Source of the DNA: Gordionus sp. m RMFG-2023
Taxonomy: Eukaryota > Nematomorpha > Gordioida > Chordodea > Parachordodidae
Direction of reading: 5' to 3'
DNA: 64,000 bases
NCBI RefSeq assembly: GCF_954871325.1
Contig: NC_088775.1
Coordinates: 78,531,561 to 78,595,560, forward strand
Below, piece after piece: positions 1-11,500 of this stretch (position 1 is the stretch's first letter; each line of letters starts with the position of its first letter). The notes beneath the pieces were generated by a model. That model saw nothing but the letters and a program-made list of their open reading frames with translations, searched no databases and had not been told where the DNA came from. The position numbers and the translations under genes are program-made.

Positions 1-240
1 CATATATCAGAGACCTCGTATTTTAAGTTTTTAATCGGATCTAAATTTTTTTAAAAATACCGGGGCCGAGCCGAATATTTTAAAACCGATAATCTTAAAT
101 CGCCATTATTAGCTATAAATATTAAAAATAAATGTAATATATTTTTAAGAAATCTGGGCTGGATCTGAAAATGTAAAACCAAGGCAGAGCTGACCTGAAA
201 TTTTTTTAAAAAAAAAATAATCCGGGCTAATGGTACCTCT
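1..240. repeat. GC-motif MITE-like repeat, cut by window edge
   Basis: The ends are roughly inverted: CAGAGACCTC near position 8 pairs loosely with the CCTCTCTCTG near 235. Between them, short GC-rich words (cggggccgag, gggctggatc, ccgggctaa) are separated by poly-A/T. This is one of several members in the window; the member at 33892-34142 shows the clearest ends. It is non-coding. Confidence 0.5.
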
Positions 241-529
241 CTCTGACATATTGTATATTTTGATTATTTATAAACAAAATTTATTTTATTATAATTTTTT
301 AATAATAACTAATAAAGTTATGAGTAATGTATTAGCATGAATTCGGTTTAAGTTATATTTTTAAACTATAAGATATATGAAAGGTCCATGAAAATTTATA
401 GAAGTTATGTTGAACAGACGAGATCGTTGTCAGGCATTTCCACACTGTAAAATATTATAAGAAAAATATGATTATCATCATGCTTTTGTTTTATTTGTTA
501 TATATTTAATTTTGTTGAATAGTGGTTCC

Positions 530-636
530 TAGTAGTATTTTTAAACGAGTGAAAGAAGCGGAGACAATATTTTTCTGGATAAAATATTCAGTTAGCCGTT
601 TTAAAAATCAGCTCACCGAGCCGTTTAACAACACTA
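530..636. repeat. Fragment of palindromic ~210-bp MITE family
   Basis: The right end, gagccgtttaacaacacta, is the terminal sequence shared with copies at 16894, 19872, 28132, 40939 and 48691. The inner part carries the family words 'ttttctgg.taaaatatt.agttagccgtttt'. The left half is shortened. Confidence 0.6.
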
Positions 637-2044
637 AACCTTACTCATAAAAAAATATTATAAACTTTAAAAAATATTATAAACCTTAAAAAAATACTTA
701 AAATTGGAGGCAAAGAAAAAATAATTTAGACAAATTAGGAGAAGATAAAGAAAAAGTTATAATTCAAATTTTTCTCTATTTATAAAATGATTAAATTATT
801 CAGAAATTTATCTTTCATAGAATTCCGATGTCTTGGTTTAATTTGTTTTATTATTCTCATGATCCTTTTGCCAGTGATTAGGTTGTAGGAAAAGTAAATA
901 AATATTTATAATGATAAATTAGGGAAAGCCGAAAAATTTTAAAGTACACGATAAGGTAAAATAAAAGAATAGTTATTCCAGTCTGAATCATAACAATCTC
1001 ATCTCAGAATCATCATCAGATAAATAATTTATTAATATAAATATTTTATTAAAATAAATTTACGATTCTCAGACTCTGAAAAGTTTTATGTTTTACAAGG
1101 TCATCTGTAACAATTACATTCCCCTTTTTAGTTGTCATATAAATATTTCGAAAGTTCGACATTTCGGAGAAAACTTGATTAGAACTTAAATAGTATAATT
1201 CACCGATATCCTTGATATCATCGTTAATAAATGTATTTTTAACGATTCCTTTTGGTGCAAAAACGAGATTTGGTTTTAAAATTTTATGGATTTGTCATAA
1301 ATATTTCATTAAACGGCATTGTTATGAAATCGAATGCGACATAAAACATTCTGGTTTTAAAGCTTAAAATACTTATTAAGGACATAAATGTCTCCCCTTC
1401 ATAAAATCTTGGGCCTTAGAAAAATTATTCAAAAATTCAATGTCATATCTAACAAGATTAAAAAATGTTACAAGATAACTTAAATTATCCTTCTTAACTT
1501 AATCAGACAATCGTTGCCAACTGAATTTGATTCACTGCAAACTTTATATCCTTTGACATGGTTGGCAAATTTGTACAAACCAAGCTCAATAATATTTATT
1601 CAAAACGTAGAGTGATAAAATAAAATAAAATTCTCTCTTCTTTTAACTATGCACTAGACATGACAGAAGGCAAGATCTTCAAAATCCTTTTGGTCAAAAC
1701 TGCCTTCGAGGCATCATAAAGTAGAAAAAAATGCAACAGCTTTATATGATGATAGCTAGCTTCTATAAATATATAAAATAAACATTTTAACTAAACCAAT
1801 AACATAATATTACCGACTAACCCCCTTTTCACCGGCCTTCAGCCGGGTCCCTAAAAAATATTACATAATATTAATTTTTTAGTAATTATCTTTATATCAT
1901 CTTTCTTAAAGTTGCTGAACAATTGGAAATACTAATTCTTGACAATATTTTGTGCTTTATTAATGTCTAACCACTATAGCCTGCATAAATGGAAAAATAT
2001 TAGTAACATTTTGGCGTAATTAATAAACGATTTAAAGCACTATT

Positions 2045-3455
2045 CAGGGATGTGAACCCTTCGACATAAAAAAGGGTCCAGGTCCGGGTTCAGGTTTGGG
2101 TACGGGAATAAAATTTGAAAGGACCCGGGTCCAGGGTTTGGGTCCGCGTTTATAGAACATAAAAATAATGACATTTTTTTATTCATTTATTATTATACTT
2201 CAATATATACATATTCTTAATTTACAAATTAAAAATTTAAAAATGAAAAAATTTATATTTTAAATGTTATATTCTCGCACAATCATAATATCTTTTAAAA
2301 TATTTTCCTTGAGATATCCACGTAAAGTAGACAATATATATTTCAAAGATGAAAATTCACGTTCTACCCTTACCTAAAATAGAGAGTTATCTTTATAAAA
2401 TTATTGTACTTGTGTCGCCCGTACAGCCATGAAGATTCTAGATAAGATATATAATTCTGAATATGTTGAAGAATTTTCTTCCCAGAATTTTAAAATATTT
2501 ATATCCTTATTTATTCTTTTAACTTCTGAGAACTTTACTATAAAGATGCAATAGACATTTTTTTGATCCTCCTTTCTATCTGATGATAATTTGATTTTTT
2601 TTCTCTATCTAGAAGTAAAATTTCAAGATCATCAATGTTGCTATCATTATTATTATCACTACAACCAATAGGTATTGTCGTAGAATCCTTAAGATGGTCT
2701 CTAGCCTTTTGTTTTTGCTCAATACTCAATAAAACTTGATATCGAGTGTCTAAATATATAGAAGTGTATGTAACATGCAAATATTGTTGCTCTCGAATTC
2801 TCATGTTTTCTAATATTTCGTATAAAAAGGGTAAATATTTCTAAATCTAATCGGCATCTAATCCATACGCCTTAAAATCAATAAAACATAATTCTTCTGA
2901 TTGTAATCTTAAAATTGTTATTTTTAAAGAAACTAATACACTAGTAAGGTCCTTTATTTGGCATCAATCATCTTCCGACAAAATGACTTCACATGCTACT
3001 ATATTAAATCATTACAGAAATCTTTCAAACTTAATAATCGTTCTAGCTTCATACAAATTGAGGACTAACGTGTTGTGCGTTATCATTTAAATTAAAATAT
3101 TATAACTTGTACTACAAAATAATCCACTTTCAAAATAAACAACGTATTTCTATAACATAGCATATTAATAAATTTACATAATAAAATATTATCACACTGG
3201 AAAATAATTTATGATATCAATCTCCAAATATAATGGAAGTTCAGGAAGAAAATTGAAAGATAAACGGAAGATAAAATAAATGATTCCACAAAAAAAGTTA
3301 ATAAAATTTAAAAAATTTATATTATTTTTTAAAAAAATATTTTATTTTTAAAAATTTATATGACACCTAGAACCCTTAGACCCTCCACTTTTAAAAAGGG
3401 TCCGGGGGTTCGGGTTCAGCCAAAATACGAGGGTTCAGGAGGGTTCACATCCCTG
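2045..3455 (-). mobile_element. hAT deletion derivative, copy 1
   Basis: Terminal inverted repeats CAGGGATGTGAACCC at the left and GGGTTCACATCCCTG at the right enclose 1.41 kb. Both subterminal zones are rich in gggtccgggttc words. The same architecture recurs at 14393-15759. A minus-strand coding relic (about 2420-2810) contains a hAT C-terminal stretch with a 'DDLEILLLDREKK' segment followed by LKFWEENSS. Only about the last third of a transposase is represented, so the copy is non-autonomous. The flanks share only 5 bp (ctatt), not the 8 bp expected for hAT. It sits inside an older hAT coding relic at 3470-4130. Confidence 0.85.
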
Positions 3456-3469
3456 CTATTCTGAGATTT

Positions 3470-4130
3470 TCATCTAGAAATAGGGTGTGTCCATTTAAAC
3501 TGTTTTCACTGGTGCTATTTCTTAAATAGCTTTTTACCTTTCAAAGTTGAAAAAGACCTTTCATTAGTGCAGGTACTAATCGGAATGGTAGCTAAAATAT
3601 ATAGCAATGTTTTGTTTTGATATTAGGTAGGGGATCTTAGGTGCAATTACACATGGAAAGGGCCTGCAAAGCATTTTTTGGTCTCAAAGAGTACTCTATT
3701 TTGTCAATATTTTTATACAAAAATTTAACATCAAGTATCTTATCATATCAGAATAAAACTCTGAGATTTTCTTAATATACTCCCACGTTTCAAGTTTAAC
3801 TAACAATTCAAACTCAACCGGAAAAAGAAAATAAAGCCTTTTAAATTAAAATTATTACTAATAAATCTTTCCTTTAATTGAAATAAAAATGTATCAAATA
3901 GAGAGATAAAATTATTTATTTTATAAAAATCCTCAATCATAGATGCATCAATCTTTAAGCGAGTGGATTGTCTAGAAACTACTCTATGTTTAAAAATTTC
4001 AATCTTAAACATATTAGCGATCTCCTTTACTTTCTCGTATATTTCATGAAATTTTTCATCTACATAATTTCTGATATTTCTTAGTATTTCAACAATATCC
4101 TTTCTAAGACTACTGAGCAGCGCGAGGTAA
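3470..4130 (-). pseudogene. hAT transposase C-terminal relic (P52/ZMYM1-like type)
   Basis: Minus-strand reading gives a stretch with 'IEDFYKINNFISLFDTFL' (around 3850-3940), and nearer 3560-3620 the dimerisation-like motif 'IPISTCTNERSFSTLKGKK'. That motif (ATNERSFSxLKRIK in intact relatives) marks the C-terminal hAT dimerisation region of the group that includes P52rIPK-like and ZMYM1-like proteins. The reading frame is not continuous and there are stops, so it is not expressed as a whole protein. The younger hAT copy 2045-3455 lies directly downstream and probably interrupts it. Confidence 0.65.
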
Positions 4131-5545
4131 CTAATAAGTTTCTTTTAGTTTTTACCTAACTACGCAGTTCAGGTTAAAGAGTGATATTAACCTCTGGGCT
4201 GGGTTAGGGCTAGATTGGAGCTTTGCAACATAAGGGTTAATGTATGTATTATATAAAGAGAAATATTATTACTGTTTTAAGAAAAAATTAATACAATATC
4301 TAACAAGATTTGTTGCAAATTTTCATTACTATTTTTATTTTATATAGGATCTACCAATATTTTACTATAAATCTTTTATTACAATATTCATATTTTAATT
4401 TTTCCATTTTCTTAAATTATGTTATTAAAATCATTTAAAAGTTTTGATTAAATGTTTAAAATTTTCAAATTTTATATACAATTGATTTTGGTTGATTTAC
4501 TATATTATTTTTTTTAATGGCGGTGTCGCATAGGACTACAGGAAAATATTTTGACCTGTTAGTGTTTATTCATAAATTGAAAAAAAAGTAATTTTATTAG
4601 AGGTGGACCTCTATTTAGTAAAATAATTTCATGATAACTTAGGGCTAAGTAAACTAGTTTAATTATCAGACCTGTTTTTATCTTAAATAATTATTATGCA
4701 AAAATTTTTATTTTTTTGTATATAATTTTATTTAATATATATATATATATACATAAACTACTTACAATAATATATTTATATATAATATTTAAAATATAAA
4801 ATAATCATAATCATAATCCTTAATCAATTTGTAAAATAATTCTTGTTTTATGTTTAAATTTTTTAATCCAATATTTGATAGTTTTCTAATTGCGTAAAGT
4901 AAAAATTACATCCTACATCGTCGCCTGAGAATTATATTATTCTATCTCCACTTTTTCCAACTTTAAAGGAGAGCAAGTTTAATTTTTTATCTGTATTTTG
5001 AATATTAGAAACGCTTTCTTATTCTCTTATTTTAATTTTAGGATGTGTATATTTGGTAGTTTCTCATTACTTAATTATATAAAATACCATGACATATTTC
5101 CGAAATATTTTTCATTATTCTCAAACTGGAATTATATAAATACCAAATTTTATTTTTATTATTTTAAGAAATATTATTCTATAAACAACTTCTTTCCATA
5201 TATTGAATAATAATAATTACTAAAGTAAACAAGACAACAGATTAAATTTTATAATAAAAATTTAATATAATATTTCATTGGAATAGATAATAATTAATGT
5301 ACTTATTTTTCTTAAAATAATGATAAAAAATATTCTCTTTAATTTTTTGTTTTTAGATAAGTAATATCAGGATCTTTATCTCTTAATCGGGCCATTTTGG
5401 CGAAACTCCTACAATATATTACTATTATTTTCTCTCATAAATATAATAAATTCGCGTGTCTATATGTTGTCCGACGTATATTATCATTGATTATGACTGA
5501 AATAAAATTTTTGAAATTATAACACTTATAAACATACTAAATTTA

Positions 5546-8500
5546 ATGGCCCTTTCAGATCAAGAAGCTTTGTCGTTATGTAGAAGTTCAGATGACATAA
5601 CAAAAGTAATACTTATTTATATAATTGAATATATTTATAAATAGGATTTTATAATGCAACAAACAATGTTGCGAATTAAAGATTCTAAAAAATCATTGGA
5701 ATTTTATTCAAAAATCCTTGGAATGAGGTTATATGAATAAATAACATAATAGATTTGATTGTATTTTTTAGCTTATTAGACCGATTTGATTTCCCAGAAA
5801 TGAAATTTACAATATATTTTATGGGGTATGAAAATATAGCAGATATTCCAACATCAAAAGAAGATCGTATCAAATGGACCTTTTCTCGTAAAGGCACTAT
5901 AGAACTAACTCAGTAAATATTTTTATTATGATAATCCATTTTTATAAGTAATTGGGGGTCAGAAGATGACCCAAAAATTAAATATCATGATGGAAATGTT
6001 GACCCAAAAGGATTTGGTAAAAAGCAATATTTTTATCATAATGTCATTATTTTTAGGACATATAGGAATATCAGTACCAGATGTGGAAAAATCTTGCAAG
6101 TATTTTGAACAAAATGGGGTTGAATTTCAGAAAAAACCTGATTCAGGTAATAAAAATAATGATGATTTTTCATGAAATCTTATTATATCTAAGCATTTTT
6201 TTCGCAAACTAATGCACATAAGATATATAAAATATACTTTTTATTATCAAATAGAAAGGTAGTATAATATATTGGCTAATAGTAATGAAAAGTTTTACCA
6301 ATGCCAATGGCTGATACTAGAAGTGTAATTAGAACCATGATTTAAAAAAATTAACCAGAGGCCTACACAAATTTTTTATTAATTTTTAAACCCGGCCCCA
6401 AAAGTTTAATAAAAAAAATTTTTAATGTCTAAACTAGATTAAATTGACATTGAAGTGACTTATAATTAGGTAATTTTAAGAAAATTAAATCTCTTGCATA
6501 ATGACTAATAAATATTACAAGAAGGGTTGGGCAAATTTTTAGAAATTTATAACCAGATACAAATATAGATGTTTTTTTTAAATTTTGTATTTAAGATACT
6601 AGATACTTAGTAAAAATTTTAAAAAGATACAAGTTATTTTTTTTGATTAAATAGTCAAAATCAAAATGGTAATGAACTTTATTTTTTAAATAAAATATTC
6701 TATTAATAAATATTTCTTTTCTATAACTATTTGACATATTTATATTGTACCTGTCATCTTTCAGTTATTAAAGACTTCTACTAAATTATTTGAATTTGTT
6801 GTGGTACTTTTAAAACAAAAATAATCATCATCTTCCTATATATGTGGTTTGATCGATATGCTATGAGAATAATTTAATCTTTTATTTTCTTTAAACTTCA
6901 ATAATATATTTTGTATACATCATCTAGTCATATATATATACTTGGTCAAATAAATGAATTGGTAATATGTTAAATTGATGTATCTAAATAAATAACATTA
7001 ATATACATGTAAAGTCAAAATATAATATAATATTAACCAGGGTTGTATGGTCAAATTCAAATAAATGTTTTTTACACCAATATTAACTTTATTTTGCATT
7101 TATATAATATTATAATAAATCTATGTATAATAATAAATATCAGAATATTTTTTAATTCATTCTATAGTCAATGTTTCACCCTCCGTGGCAGAGTCTTGTT
7201 CCGATTCATATTCAATATCATTATTTTCTTTAATATTTTTAATCAATCTTAAATTATGATACACTCTTACTAATTTTCCTGCTGTAGAAGCCTTTAATCT
7301 ATTTCTGTTTTTCGTGTGAATATTGCCCTAAACCGACCAATTTCTTTCAGAAGAAGAAGTCGAACTAGGAAATGTTAGTAAAATATTAGCGACTTCTCTT
7401 AATGGGCAAGGTGGGCAAAATGCATTCCACCAACTTGAGGCCGAAATTTGATTGTTTCTTATGGAAGTTACAACTTTCCACATATTATGGCTATTAAATA
7501 TACCGCTTTTGCTTCTGAAATTTACTATATTACTCAAAATATTTTGATTATCACCACCTTGTAAAATACCCAATTCTTGTATTATATTACATGCTTCATC
7601 AAATTCAGTATTAGTAAGATGCTCCCCTTGATATTGGGGGTCCAATAAATAAGCAGCATTGTGAGCACATGTATTTAGATCAGTTTTTCTCTTTTCAAAC
7701 ATAACCTTAATTTTTTTTTCTTGAGATGGAGAAAATATAGAATCATGGCATGATTGTATTATGTGTTTTTCCAAATTAAGCATCTCGTTTTTTACTTGGG
7801 CCAAAGTACATTTATCCCCTTGCACTTTCAACAATGAGGTAGCTAAAGGCGTCCAAAATTCTTCGTTTAATATATTATTGGTAATTTCTATGGGACAAAT
7901 ATCACAAACAGCTTCTTCAACAACTGATGCTTTTAGAGCTTTCTTGCATATTTGAATTTGTTCCATACATTTTATTGACGATGCCCATCTTGTTTGGCTA
8001 ATTGTACTTAATGTAGATGGTATGCCATGAAGATTCTTATTACGGGAAAATACTGCAGCTGGTATGTGTTTATTCTTGAAAAATTTAACAATTTTTTTAA
8101 TTATTGAAATATGGTCACTGAAGGCGTTCAATCGTTCAAAATCGTGAAAGAATAACTGCAATGTATGCGCTGCAAAACCATAACATTGTATATGATTATA
8201 AATAGATTCAGATTTTAGAATTCTCCAGGCTGCTTTCATGTTAGCGGCATTATCAGTAACTAAAGAATATACTTTTACCGGATTCAATTCATGAATTACA
8301 TTTTTAAATTCCTGGGCAATATAATCTGCCGTATGGCGATTTTCCTCAGTATTTAGAAATTTGTAGAACACTGGAACAGGCGTCATCACCATAAAATTAA
8401 TAATACTCTCGTTTCTAATGTTGCTCCAGCCATCTGATACAATTGATAAGTAAGGAGCTTTATCTATTATATCTGCAACTCTCACCTCCATATCACCTGA

Positions 8501-11500
8501 CGCTTTGTCTAAAAGATATCCAGCCAGCTGCCTTCTCCTGGGTAATGTGTAAATAGGACGTATTTTTTTAAAAAATTCTTGGATGTAGGGATTTTCAGTG
8601 ATGTGGAAAGGTAAATTGCTCGCATATACAGCCTTTGCAAACTATTGATCCAGCTCATTTTTTTCTTTGGGATTAATTCTATCTATGAAACCGGTTATAC
8701 AAGATTGAGATTTATATTTAATCGCCTTGCTTGTAGATTGATTAGAAATAATGGAATCAAATTCTCCTGAGTCACAAGACAAAATATTGTTCATTTGATA
8801 ATCATTCTCACTAATTTCACCCAATTCTTCATTAGAGTTAGACTTAGAAGTATTACAAATTACATTTGTGATATTTTTTGTAGAGGTTGATATTTTGGAA
8901 TTTGAATAAAATTTTTCCTTAATTATAACAGGGCACATAGTACAGCTGCTTAATAAATGTTTGACCATTCTATCAACGTGGGTGATATAGGACATCTTGC
9001 AAAACTTGCACACCGCTTTAACTGATTTACCATCGCGTACTTCTTGAAAATGTTTCCAAACATGATGCTTTGGTTTGACCATAATCCCTAATATATTAAA
9101 ATTTAACAAAAAATGATTTTGATTATTGTAAAGTTAATCAATCTTAACTATTTTATAATTATCGACCAATTATTCCAATTCTTAATATTATAAATATAAT
9201 ATATATAACTTTTTACCAGAATTGAATAATATTCCGTAAATCTGACCAGAACAATTAAAATGAAAATTAATTTTAAAAACCAAATATAGCAAGTGTAAGT
9301 AAAACAAATGAGAATTAATTTAATTTATACTCGGCTAAATATTAAATAAAATTTAAATTTATTAAAAAATAAGAATGAAAAAATTATATTATGATTATAA
9401 TAAATCGGGTATTTTTATTTTTTTTAAGAAAAATGAATTGAAAAAAATGAAGAAGGCGAGAAACGGCAATGATTAGGCAAAAAAATAACTAAAAATATTA
9501 CTATATTTAGGAAAATTACATATTTATATTTTAACAATAAAAAAATTCTTTTGTTTTTAACAATTCATGATACAAATAATTTTTTAAATAATTGTAACCT
9601 AATAAGATTGATAAACATGCTTTTAATGCATACTAGTTAATTATATCAAAATATTTATTCGCCATTAATATTTTAGAGTATTTGACCGGTCAAATATTCC
9701 TCCGGTCAATTGACCGAATTTGACCGGTCAATTGACCGACATGCCAACCCTGATATTAACGCCTTAGACAATGATGTATAAACATTAAATATTGAAGGGC
9801 ATGACTAAAATACGTGTCCCCGGAAACTACGCGTCCCCAGTCAAACAGGTTTAATTTATATAATATTAATAAAAAATCTTATTTAGCTTTATAAGATGAG
9901 TTAAAAAATGTTTTTTATGATTTAAAAAAAAATGATAACTTAGTAAAAATTTTAAAAAATTATTTTTTTACATGAAAAACTACGCGTCCCCGGTCAAGAT
10001 ACAATATTTTTTAAAAAAAAGCAGATTCATATTTAGCTCATTAAATGAATATAGAAAATGTTTTTTATGATTTAAAAAAAATGATAACTTAGTAAAATTT
10101 TTAAAAAATTATTTTTTTTAAATGAAAAACTACGCGTCCCTGGTCAAGATACATTTTTTTAAAAAAAATAAAAGCAGATTCTATTTAACTCATTAAATGA
10201 ATATAGAAAATGTTTTTTATGATTTAAAAAAAATGATAACTTAGTAAAATTTTTAAAAAATTATTTTTTTAAATGAAAAACTACGCATCCCGGGTCAAGA
10301 TACATTTTTTTTTAAAAAATAAAAGCAGATTCATATTTAGCTCATTTAATGGATACAGAAAATGTTTTTTTTTATTTAAAAAAAAAGTGGTAACTTAGTA
10401 AAATTTTTAAAATACTAATTTTTTACATGAAAAAACTACGCGTCCCTGGTCAAGATTAAATAAAAGCAGATTCATATTTAGCTCATTAAATGGATACAGA
10501 AAATGTTTTTTTTTATTTTAAAAAAAAGTAGTATAATTTAGTAAAATTTTGAAAAAACATTTTTTTTTCCATTTTTTGACTAAAATACGCGTCCCCGGTC
10601 AAGATAGATTATTTTTATAAAAATGAATATAGAATCGTGTATAGTTTATCAAGGAGATTTAGAAAATGGTATTAATAAAAAAATTTAAAAAAAATTTTAT
10701 ATTAAAAAAATAGCCAGCTTCACATACGGGATAGGTTCTAAATCGCTAAAACAAAAATCGCTAAAAATTGGGAACATGGCTTATATCTCTTAGAAAATTT
10801 TTAAAGTAAATTTGAAATTATTATAATATAGGGATTAAATACTATTTAAATTGAAAATAATAAAAAAATCGCTAAAATGGAAGAAATATCCAAAATCCCA
10901 GTTTTGGAAATCAAATTGGGAATTTGGATGATATTTCTTCCATTTTAGCGATTTTTTTTAAATTTTCAATTTAAATACAAGTATTTAATCCCCTAGTATC
11001 TATTATTATTAATTTCAAATTTACTTTAAAAATATTCTAGGAGATATAAGCCATGTTCCCAATTTTTAGCGATTTAGAATGGGAAACAATAATGGTGGTA
11101 AAATTTTCTCAAACCTACCATGCGGTAGTTTTACGTTTTAAATTATCCTCATTTTTATGTTTCAATTTTTGTCAAATTATAAACTTTCTATATCTTTTAG
11201 TTTTTATCATATACCTTCTATTAGAGAGATTACAACTCACGGTCCAGTTTAAACGGGTTTCAGGCTGCGTCTATTTTTAAAAAAAATAATTTCGGTTCGG
11301 GCTCGGTCAGTCCTAATATTTTTTAAAAAATTTAATCCGGGCCAAGTCGGGCTAAAATGTTTAAATATGATATCATTGCATTTAAATAAATTAATTTATT
11401 TTAAAATCTCGCAAGAAACAGCGGTATTTTTTTTTATTTGTAGATTATTTACAATCAAAAATAATATTAAATTTAATTAAATTCGGGCCGGGCGTGCAAA

